20,974 nt of DNA, taken from JBCCMB01 sp039026555. Lineage in GTDB: Bacteria; Pseudomonadota; Alphaproteobacteria; Caulobacterales; Hyphomonadaceae. The stretch is taken from the NCBI GenBank assembly GCA_039026555.1, contig JBCCMB010000039.1:1-20974 (forward strand), read 5' to 3'. The position numbers and the translations under genes were made by a program. Shown piece by piece: positions 13,420-19,861 of this stretch. The stretch's first letter is position 1. Each line of letters begins with the position of its first letter. The notes under the pieces were generated by a model. That model had not been told where the DNA came from. It worked only from the letters and a program-made list of their open reading frames with translations, and made no database searches.

Positions 13420-14400
13420 TCAGGATGGGTGGCGCGCAAAGAAGTCGGCGACGGCGTCGCTCGCGGTCGCGACCACGTCTTCGCGGTGATAGAAGTCGAA
13501 TTGCGTGACGCCCTCGAGCCAAAGCGCGTCCTTCTCGCCAGCAAGATTGGCGAAGAATTGATGCGCGCCATTGGGAATAGCGGCATCATCCGAGTGAACG
13601 AGTATGAAGGGCTGATCGACGTCGGTCGCCGCACGGATCCCGTCAAACGTTAGCCAGCCTTCCCAAGACGCAAGATTGAAGGTGTTCTCCCACTCCGGGA
13701 TCAGGCCGAGACCTGGCTCTGTATAATAGGGCGCGCCGGGCATTAACGCTGCGGAGCCTTCCGGTCCAGAAGCGGGGATCAGCTGCGGCTCTCCCGTGTC
13801 GGCTTCGATGGCTGCAGCTTTCCTGCCCGTTTCAATGAGACTGGCCACCCCGTCTGCGCCGCCGTAAACTTGCTCAACAATTGCGCTGTTATGAAGCCAG
13901 GGTGCAACAAGGGCGATGGCTTTAAATGTCGAGGATTGCTCCGCAGCGGTCGCCATATAGCCGGCGCTTGCGCAAATTCCAAGGCCGTTGACGGCGTCGA
14001 CTTCGGGGCGGGTCGAGAGATAATCGCCCGCCGCGATGATATCCTCAATCTTAAGGGCGGGGTTTTCGAAGCTACGCGTCGCGCCGCCGCTTTCGCCCCA
14101 ATTTCTAAAGTCAAATGCGAGCGCGATGTCGCCCCGTTTCGCCATTTCGGCGGCGTACGTCCCGGACATATGCTCTTTGATCGTGGTCCAGGCGCCGGTC
14201 ACGACAATGGCGTCCGTCCGATTTTCGTTGTCGGCGCCGGCTGGAATATAGAGATCGCCAACCAGCGTCTCGCCGCCGGATTCGAAGGTTACCCGTTCAA
14301 CCGTATAGGCGGCGTCGGCACCGTCTGTGTTTGCGTTTCCGCAGGCGGCGATGGCGCCTGCGGCCGTGGAGACGGCGAGGGCTTTGATGAGCGTGTTCAT
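13420..14400 (-). CDS. Lipoprotein alpha/beta hydrolase with apparent Cys nucleophile (YcjY-like)
   Basis: The protein has 326 residues. Residues 1-20 (MNTLIKALAVSTAAGAIAAC) are a lipoprotein signal with Cys20 as the lipid site; Gly21 follows, suggesting transfer to the outer membrane. The hydrolase fold is clear: DAIVVTGAW, then LAFDFRNWGESGG, then the nucleophile elbow GLGICASAGY. Cys143 is at the usual Ser position, as in dienelactone-hydrolase and YcjY-type proteins, and Ser145 replaces the usual Gly. The acid may be Asp271 or Asp272 in ILVHSDDAAIP, and the His is His305 in FDFYHRED. It probably hydrolyses an ester, lactone or amide on the periplasmic side. AAGGA stands eight bases before ATG 14400. 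The NTF2 gene lies downstream and AraC diverges upstream, suggesting regulation by AraC. Confidence 0.85.
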   Translation of the reverse strand: MNTLIKALAVSTAAGAIAACGNANTDGADAAYTVERVTFESGGETLVGDLYIPAGADNENRTDAIVVTGAWTTIKEHMSGTYAAEMAKRGDIALAFDFRNWGESGGATRSFENPALKIEDIIAAGDYLSTRPEVDAVNGLGICASAGYMATAAEQSSTFKAIALVAPWLHNSAIVEQVYGGADGVASLIETGRKAAAIEADTGEPQLIPASGPEGSAALMPGAPYYTEPGLGLIPEWENTFNLASWEGWLTFDGIRAATDVDQPFILVHSDDAAIPNGAHQFFANLAGEKDALWLEGVTQFDFYHREDVVATASDAVADFFARHPS

Positions 14401-14506
14401 GAGTGGCGTCCTTGGCTCGAGGATGATGAGATCAAGCTAGCCGGGGGCCGCACATGATGATTGGCGGGATCAATTTTATTTTTGAAGATTCCTGCTATTT
14501 GGCCTA
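14401..14506. promoter_or_regulatory. Divergent promoter region between hydrolase and AraC genes
   Basis: This 106-base gap must hold promoters for both directions. ATGATGA occurs twice in the same direction (14423-14429 and 14454-14460), 31 bases apart, about three helical turns. GATCAA also occurs twice (14430-14435 and 14468-14473). Direct repeats on one helix face are the usual target of AraC-family proteins, so these are candidate operator half-sites. The repeats are short and could be chance. Confidence 0.35.
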
Positions 14507-15397
14507 ATGGGACGCATGAGGACCTATCAGGAAATCTACCCTTCGGAACCGCTGATGCGGTCGGGAGACCAAGTGCGGCCCCGGGCGGCGGATCTTTTAT
14601 CGTTTGAATACTTTGAAGCTGATCCGGACACGATGCCGACAGAGGCCTTCGCGCAGCATCACATCTTGATCAATTTGAAAGATGAGCCGCACCGAGTCGA
14701 AAACTGGCGCGGAGAGACGCACCGCGATTTCATGTTTCGAAAGAACGAGATTGTAGTGACCCCTGCAGGTATGGCGAGCGGGTGGCGCTGGCATGAACGA
14801 TCGAAATGCATCGTGATTACGCTTGATCCAGCGAGACTTGAAACCTTCACTCAAACCGAGCTGGGTCTGCTGTTGACCGACCAGCAATTGCGCGACCAGC
14901 CGCAATTCGAGGATGCAGACATCGCCTCGGCCGCGACCATGCTGCTGGAGGCGTTGCGCATGGGCGGCGCGAGTTCGGACGTGATGTTTGAAAGTCTCGC
15001 GCGCGTCTTCTTGGTCAAGCTGGTACAGAAATACGGAGACGACCGCGCCGAAAACATCGCCTTTTCAAGCAGCTTCAGCGCGGCGCATTATAAGCGCGTG
15101 CTCGATTTCATGGCCAAGAATTTCGGCAAGCCGATCCAGATCGAAGATATGGCGCGGGAAGCAGGTCTGTCGGCCTCGCATTTTTCTCGGCTTTTCAAAT
15201 CCGTCATCGGCGACAGCCCCTATCAATTCCTGATGCGCTATCGCGTTGAGCGCGCCGAAGAGATGATGTTGAACCCGGCGAACTCATTGATCGGCGTAGC
15301 GCTCGCGTGCGGGTTTTCAGACCAACCGCATTTGACGCGCATCTTCAAACAGCATCGCGGCGTAACGCCTAAAGCGTGGCGTAGGGCGCATATGTGA
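14507..15397 (+). CDS. AraC family transcriptional regulator
   Basis: The protein has 296 residues. The last 100 or so (from about 195, YKRVLDFMAKNFGKPIQIED) are the double helix-turn-helix: MAREAGLSASHFSRLFKSVIG is the first, and LIGVALACGFSDQPHLTRIFKQHRG the second, with the usual VTPKAWR ending. The N-terminal part (about 1-190) is a sensor region that I cannot assign to a ligand. It has a cupin-like hint in HHILINLKDEP and VVTPAGMASGWRWH. ATG 14507 has little Shine-Dalgarno; Met4 (14516) is a possible alternative. It is transcribed divergently from the hydrolase-NTF2 genes, the classical arrangement for a local activator. Confidence 0.92.
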   Translation: MGRMRTYQEIYPSEPLMRSGDQVRPRAADLLSFEYFEADPDTMPTEAFAQHHILINLKDEPHRVENWRGETHRDFMFRKNEIVVTPAGMASGWRWHERSKCIVITLDPARLETFTQTELGLLLTDQQLRDQPQFEDADIASAATMLLEALRMGGASSDVMFESLARVFLVKLVQKYGDDRAENIAFSSSFSAAHYKRVLDFMAKNFGKPIQIEDMAREAGLSASHFSRLFKSVIGDSPYQFLMRYRVERAEEMMLNPANSLIGVALACGFSDQPHLTRIFKQHRGVTPKAWRRAHM

Positions 15398-15797
15398 CCG
15401 CGGCGCGAAACTGCGCAACTAGGCGCCGAGTTCCCAATACCGCTGCCGTACTAAAAAGTCCGGCCTCAATAACGGGACCGTCATTCGCCTTCAGCTTTGG
15501 CTAGGTGCGAGCGGGCTCAGCAAACAAAATTCTCACCGCCGCTACAGCGCGTTGTTTCAACTGACGAAACATAATTTTGATCAGCTTCTTTTGTCGCCAA
15601 ATAGTGCGCCCTCAAAGCCGACTGTATGAACTTCGGCCGATATGCGCACAGCATTTTCTCAACCGTTTGGCGAAGAACCAAGGAAGCTCGCACACTATGC
15701 ATTTGTCTGGTTTGCGGCGAAGTTCCACGTAGGCTCTTGTTTCGCATCGGCGTCCCGAAAAACGCGAGAGCCCCTCTAAAGTCTTCGGCTTGGTTTG
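15398..15797. other. Gene-free stretch between araC-type gene and tRNA-Ser
   Basis: I see no believable gene here. Open frames exist, but they lack recognisable domains and the longest run through the tRNA. GC is about 53 percent by hand count over 15401-15600, lower than the coding sequence around it. CGGCGC (15401-15406) and GCGCCG (15423-15428) can pair just after the AraC stop but lack a T-tract. A ten-base copy of the tRNA 3' end, TCTCACCGCC, lies at 15531-15540 in opposite orientation to the tRNA. Confidence 0.6.
15758..15777 (-). terminator. Possible terminator after tRNA-Ser
   Basis: On the minus strand, 20 bases after the CCA end, AGAG and CTCT (15777-15774 and 15770-15767) can form a short 4-bp stem with a GGG loop. 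Four bases later come five T residues (15762 to 15758). The stem is short, so this is a weak call supported mainly by position. Confidence 0.3.
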
Positions 15798-15887
15798 TGG
15801 CGGTGAGACAGGGATTCGAACCCTGGAGACGGTTGCCCGCCTACACACTTTCCAGGCGTGCGCCTTCGACCACTCGGCCACCTCACC
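15798..15887 (-). tRNA. tRNA-Ser(GGA)
   Basis: The gene has 90 bases on the minus strand including an encoded CCA (15800 to 15798). The acceptor arm GGTGAGG (from 15887) pairs with TCTCACC, and the discriminator is G. The anticodon loop CTGGAAA gives anticodon GGA (15853 to 15851), reading UCC and UCU. A long variable arm between the anticodon stem and the T arm is the class II mark of tRNA-Ser. The T arm is CAGGG-TTCGAAT-CCCTG. It closely resembles the E. coli tRNA-Ser(GGA) in the acceptor and anticodon arms. Confidence 0.97.
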
Positions 15888-15899
15888 GCGGAGCGGCGG

Positions 15900-15927
15900 A
15901 CAATAGCGAAGGCGGCGAAGATCGCAA
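15900..15927 (-). promoter_or_regulatory. Probable promoter of tRNA-Ser
   Basis: On the minus strand TTGCGA (15927 to 15922) and TATTGT (15905 to 15900) are 16 bases apart, each matching four of six sigma70 consensus bases. The -10 ends 12 bases before the first tRNA base, followed by a GC-rich discriminator as in stable-RNA promoters. Confidence 0.45.
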
Positions 15928-15994
15928 GCAGAGAAAGCGGTTTTGATGCGGTCGTCATGGACGCCGCCCATGCGCGATCCTAGATAGATTGAAG

Positions 15995-16016
15995 AGCGGC
16001 GACGTATCACGCCGCT
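15995..16016 (+). other. Short hairpin upstream of msrA
   Basis: AGCGGCG (15995-16001) and CGCCGCT (16010-16016) are a perfect 7-bp inverted repeat with an eight-base loop, 25 bases before the msrA start. There is no T-tract on either strand. It could be an operator or leader hairpin for msrA; nothing more can be said. Confidence 0.3.
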
Positions 16017-16041
16017 AACACTTCGCACCGGACCGCTTCTC

Positions 16042-16698
16042 ATGCTGTTTTCAAGACCCAAGACAAGTCTGCCCTCGCCCACAAACGCCTTGCGCGGCCG
16101 CGCGGACCCCATTCCCACGGCCGATAGGCATTTCGTCACCGGAAACCCGCTCAAAGGCCCCTTCCCCGATAGATTGGAGACAATCGTCTTCGGCCTAGGC
16201 TGCTTCTGGGGCGCGGAGCGATTGTTCTGGGAAACAGACGGCGTCTACGCCACAGCGGTGGGATACGCCGGCGGCCATACGCCCAACCCGACCTATGAAG
16301 AAGCCTGCTCCGGCCAAACCGCACATACGGAAGCCGTGCTGGTCGTGTTTGATCCCGGCATCGTCTCGCTCGACCAATTGCTGAAAGTGTTTTGGGAAGG
16401 CCATGACCCGACGCAGGGCATGCGTCAGGGCAATGACATCGGCACGCAATATCGCTCCGCGATTTACACCTCCTCGCCCGAGCAAGCCGCGACGGTCGAA
16501 GCGTCACGTAAGACCTACCAGGCCGCGCTGCGCGCCGCAGGCCGCAACGACATCACAACCGAAATCGCGCCGGCCGGCACATTCTATTTTGCGGAGGATT
16601 ACCATCAGCAATATCTGGCGAAAAATCCGAACGGATATTGCGGCCTGGGCGGCACGGGCGTGGCCTGCCCGATTGGAACGGGCGTGGCGGCTCTATAG
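16042..16698 (+). CDS. msrA: Peptide-methionine (S)-S-oxide reductase MsrA
   Basis: The protein has 218 residues. It reduces the S-epimer of methionine sulfoxide in proteins and free form, using thioredoxin. The active-site motif GCFWGAE is at 53-59 with catalytic Cys54. The conserved VGYAGGHTPNPTYEEACSG, TEAVLVVFDP and FWEGHDPTQGMRQGNDIGTQYRS follow, then YHQQYLAKNPNGYCG. Cys200 and Cys209 in the glycine-rich tail match the resolving and recycling cysteines of the three-Cys E. coli type. The N-terminal extension of about 45 residues (TNALRGRADPIPTADRH...) is normal for this type. There is no signal peptide, so it is cytoplasmic. The Shine-Dalgarno is weak. Its stop is three bases from the stop of the convergent gene. 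Confidence 0.97.
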   Translation: MLFSRPKTSLPSPTNALRGRADPIPTADRHFVTGNPLKGPFPDRLETIVFGLGCFWGAERLFWETDGVYATAVGYAGGHTPNPTYEEACSGQTAHTEAVLVVFDPGIVSLDQLLKVFWEGHDPTQGMRQGNDIGTQYRSAIYTSSPEQAATVEASRKTYQAALRAAGRNDITTEIAPAGTFYFAEDYHQQYLAKNPNGYCGLGGTGVACPIGTGVAAL

Positions 16699-16701
16699 AG
16701 C

Positions 16702-17760
16702 TTAAATACCGCCGGAGCTGATGGAGAAGCGACGACGCGCGCCCAACATGCGTTGAGCTTCCGTAATGGCCTGCGCCGCAGCTTCCGCCCGCTTGAATTT
16801 CGGTTCCGCGCGCAACGCTTCCAACGCGTCCGTCAAATGCGCGACAGCCTCTTGCAACATGACCGGATCGAAACGACGTTCGCAGCGCAGTTTCAAAGCG
16901 CGGCCAAGATTGATCTTAGCGGCCACCCAACGTTCGGGCGCGGCGCCGCGATCTACGCCGTTCAGTGTGCGCCGCGCGACATCCAAGGACCGGCCCAGCC
17001 AAATCTCTTCGCCGGCGAACGCCATTTGCAGCGCGCCCGCGGCGAAATCATCTACGATTTCCGCTTCGAGCGCGGCATCCATCTCCGGACCGTCTTCCAG
17101 GATCGCCTCCAACGCTTGAACCACGGGCTCTAAACGTTCGCTTCGAAAATTTTGCGGACGCCCCAAGGCGGGACGCATTTGGCGCGCGGCCGCATAGGCC
17201 GTCGCACGTGAAAAAACTTCCGTCCATTTCAACCGCGATTTCGGCATCTTCAGCGCGCGTGGCGGCGGATTATCCTCGCGCAGGCCAGGTTGACGGCTAG
17301 CCATACGTGCGAAAACCCCGCCGCGGCCGTCGCTATCGCCCCATAGAACAAGATCGGCGCCGGCGCGTTCTAACAGCGCCTCGGCCTGGGCGTCGGATTT
17401 CAGCGTCGCAGGGAAGTTAATCACTGAAAACGGGCCGCCAAACATGAAGTCCGCTAAATGCGTGCGGGCGGAATGTCCTAAGAAATCCGATGCTCGCGCG
17501 CTGCGCCGACCAACGCCGCGGGCGATCAGAATGCGCGCCCCAATATCGTCGCTCCGACGGATCGCCGCGGCCTTTGCGGCCCGACGCGCCACAATGCCGG
17601 TCGATACAATCGACCTCGCCAACCATACCACAACGGCTAGCGCCGCCGCCGCCGCAATCGCCGCCCCCAAACCCGCAAGTTCGGGGTGCGCCAGGATGCG
17701 CGCCTCGGCGGCGGTCCATAAGCCCTGAAGGCGATTTGTAAGTTCGGTGGCGGTCAGCAT
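16702..17760 (-). CDS. Unrecognised membrane-anchored protein
   Basis: The protein has 352 residues, and I do not recognise the family. One strong hydrophobic segment (about residues 28-50, LGAAIAAAAALAVVVWLARSI) follows a short N-terminus, so the rest probably faces the cytoplasm, with many Arg and Lys just after the helix. FMFGGPFSVINFPATLKSDAQ and AGADLVLWGDSDGRGGVFARM (about 108-156) look like alternating strands of an alpha/beta domain. The C-terminal 130 residues are Ala-rich helices, with WVAAKINLGRALKLRCERR and LQEAVAHLTDALEAL resembling TPR-type repeats. It has the same strand as lepA and pheT but a 212-base gap. TAATAT (17780 to 17775) could be its -10. Codon use looks native, and the open frame is full length, so I believe it is real. 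Confidence 0.7.
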   Translation of the reverse strand: MLTATELTNRLQGLWTAAEARILAHPELAGLGAAIAAAAALAVVVWLARSIVSTGIVARRAAKAAAIRRSDDIGARILIARGVGRRSARASDFLGHSARTHLADFMFGGPFSVINFPATLKSDAQAEALLERAGADLVLWGDSDGRGGVFARMASRQPGLREDNPPPRALKMPKSRLKWTEVFSRATAYAAARQMRPALGRPQNFRSERLEPVVQALEAILEDGPEMDAALEAEIVDDFAAGALQMAFAGEEIWLGRSLDVARRTLNGVDRGAAPERWVAAKINLGRALKLRCERRFDPVMLQEAVAHLTDALEALRAEPKFKRAEAAAQAITEAQRMLGARRRFSISSGGI

Positions 17761-17972
17761 GATCGTCCGGACGAATATTACACAAAACTAACGCGCATCT
17801 ACGCTGGTTTTGGGCTTGCACGCAACGCGCCAAGGCGCCCGACGCGTAAGTTCGGGGCCTCGTAAGGAGTCAAAGGTCAAAACCCGCGCCGCCAAGATCG
17901 GCGCCCTCCCCCGAACCAGGCCGGACGGGCGAGCTCAAACCGGTAGGCGACGCGAACCGGCGTGTCGATCGC
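17761..17972. other. Gap between lepA and the membrane-protein gene, with inverted repeats
   Basis: There are 212 bases without a gene. GTTCGGGG (17850-17857) and CCCCGAAC (17909-17916) are perfect 8-bp complements 51 bases apart. Between and around them are several GGCGCC-type elements, so the transcript could be structured. CCGGT (17940-17944) and ACCGG (17956-17960) just after the lepA stop form a weak stem without a T-tract. No clear terminator is seen. Confidence 0.35.
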
Positions 17973-19781
17973 TTAATCGCCATCCATTTTCAGCGCCGCG
18001 ACGAATGCTTCTTGTGGGATTTCCACCTTGCCGAATTGGCGCATGCGCTTCTTGCCGGCCTTTTGCTTGTCCAACAATTTGCGCTTCCGGCTGGCGTCGC
18101 CGCCATAGCATTTCGCCGTGACATCTTTGCGCATCGCCGATATCGTCTCGCGCGCGATCACACGCCCGCCGATCGCCGCTTGGATCGGAATTTTGAACAT
18201 GTGGCGTGGGATGAGGTCTTTCAGCCGCTCGCACATCGCGCGACCACGACTCTCAGCACGCGCCCGATGCACCAGCATGGCTAAGGCGTCGACTGGCTCC
18301 TCATTGACGAGGATAGACATTTTTACCAGGTCCTCGGAGCGATGGCCGATCAGCTGATAGTCGAAACTCGCATAGCCTTTCGAGATCGATTTCAGCCGGT
18401 CGTAAAAGTCGAACACCACTTCGTTCAGCGGCAATTCGTATTTCACCATCGCCCGCGCGCCGACATAGGATAGCTCTTTTTGCAGTCCGCGGCGGTCTTG
18501 GCAGAGCTTTAAAACACCACCGAGATAGTCGTCAGGCGTAAAAATGGTCGCCTCGATCCAAGGTTCGCGGATCTCTTCGATCTGCATTACATCGGGCATA
18601 TCTGCCGGATTGTGCATTTCGATGACCGAGCCGTCGCGCATCTGCATCTCATAAACCACGCTCGGCGCGGTTGCGATGAGATCAAGGTCGAACTCGCGGC
18701 TGAGACGCTCCTGTATAATCTCCAGATGCAAAAGCCCCAAAAACCCACAACGAAAGCCGAAGCCAAGCGCCGCTGAGGTCTCCATCTCCCAGGAAAAGCT
18801 GGCGTCGTTCAGGCGCAAACGCTCCATCGCAGCACGGAGATCCTCGAAATCGGCTGCATCGACCGGGAAGAGCCCGCAAAACACGACCGGCTGCACGTCT
18901 TTAAAGCCGGGCAAAGGCGTGTCGGTCGGTTTCTTATCGTCCGTAACCGTATCGCCGACCGCGCAATCGGCGACGTCTTTAATCGACGCTGTCAAAAAGC
19001 CGACTTCGCCGGGATAAAGCGCTTCCGCGTCTGTCAGTTTTCCGGGCGTGAAATGGCCGACGCGGTCGAGATCATAGGTTGCGCCGGTCTTCATCATTTT
19101 GACCTTTTGGCGCTTCTTCATCACGCCGTCGATGATCCGAACAATCACGACAACGCCCAGATAGGGATCATAATAAGCGTCGACCAAGGACGCCTTCAGC
19201 GGCTTGTCGGCCTCCCCTTCAGCCGGCGGCGGCAAGCGCGTGACAATCGCTTCGAGAACCTCGTCGACGCCGACGCCGGTTTTAGCCGACATCTCTACCG
19301 CGTCGGATGCGTCCAGACCGATCACATCTTCGATCTGCGCTTTGACGCGGTCGGGTTCGGCGGCGGGGAGATCGATTTTGTTGAGCACCGGCACGATTTC
19401 ATGGTCGACATCGATCGCCTGATAGACATTCGCCAGGGTTTGCGCCTCAACGCCTTGGGAGGCGTCAACCACCAGCAAAGAGCCTTCGCACGCCGCCAAG
19501 CAGCGCGAGACTTCATAGGCGAAATCCACATGCCCGGGCGTATCCATAAGGTTTAAAACATAGGTCTCGCCGTCCTGCGCCGTGTAGTCCAGGCGCACGG
19601 TTTGGGCTTTGATCGTAATGCCGCGCTCGCGCTCGATATCCATATTGTCGAGCACTTGCTCTTTCATCTCGCGCTCGGTGAGGCCGCCGGTCATATGGAT
19701 CAAACGATCCGCCAGCGTGGACTTGCCATGGTCGATATGCGCGATGATGGAGAAGTTGCGGATGTGGTCGCGTGGTGTCAT
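17973..19781 (-). CDS. lepA: Elongation factor 4 (LepA), ribosome-bound translational GTPase
   Basis: The protein has 602 residues, the normal length. The GTPase motifs are intact: G1 AHIDHGKST (14-22), G2 with RGITIK (53-58), G3 DTPGH (80-84), G4 NKID (134-137) and G5 SAK (165-167). Domain II follows with VDAYYDPYLGVVVIVRI, then the EF-G-like domains (SAALGFGFRCGFLGLLHLE) and the LepA-specific C-terminal domain. The latter has the basic CYGGDASRKRKLLDKQ and GKKRMRQFGKVEIPQEAF elements that reach the tRNA site. It acts on stalled or initiating ribosomes, promoting back-translocation or biogenesis according to different studies. ATG 19781 begins at the standard MTPRDHIRNFSII, although no Shine-Dalgarno is visible. 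It lies 80 bases downstream of pheT on the same strand. Confidence 0.98.
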   Translation of the reverse strand: MTPRDHIRNFSIIAHIDHGKSTLADRLIHMTGGLTEREMKEQVLDNMDIERERGITIKAQTVRLDYTAQDGETYVLNLMDTPGHVDFAYEVSRCLAACEGSLLVVDASQGVEAQTLANVYQAIDVDHEIVPVLNKIDLPAAEPDRVKAQIEDVIGLDASDAVEMSAKTGVGVDEVLEAIVTRLPPPAEGEADKPLKASLVDAYYDPYLGVVVIVRIIDGVMKKRQKVKMMKTGATYDLDRVGHFTPGKLTDAEALYPGEVGFLTASIKDVADCAVGDTVTDDKKPTDTPLPGFKDVQPVVFCGLFPVDAADFEDLRAAMERLRLNDASFSWEMETSAALGFGFRCGFLGLLHLEIIQERLSREFDLDLIATAPSVVYEMQMRDGSVIEMHNPADMPDVMQIEEIREPWIEATIFTPDDYLGGVLKLCQDRRGLQKELSYVGARAMVKYELPLNEVVFDFYDRLKSISKGYASFDYQLIGHRSEDLVKMSILVNEEPVDALAMLVHRARAESRGRAMCERLKDLIPRHMFKIPIQAAIGGRVIARETISAMRKDVTAKCYGGDASRKRKLLDKQKAGKKRMRQFGKVEIPQEAFVAALKMDGD

Positions 19782-19861
19782 TTGCGCGATGTAGCACTGG
19801 CGAGGTAGAGCGCCAACGCTATTCGTCCTTTCAAACTGCAGCCTTGGGATCGCCGAGCGGG

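Noticed and set aside
15517..15747. A 76-codon minus-strand frame in the gap after the AraC gene
   Set aside because: No ribosome site, no recognisable motif and an irregular composition. I could not support it as a gene.
15612..16154. A 180-codon open frame on the minus strand, and a 106-codon one on the plus strand at 15626-15946
   Set aside because: Both run straight through the tRNA-Ser gene and show no domain, so they are chance frames.
19798..19815. TGGCG/CGCCA inverted repeat between pheT and lepA
   Set aside because: Only five pairs in a GC-rich region, with no T-tract; expected by chance.
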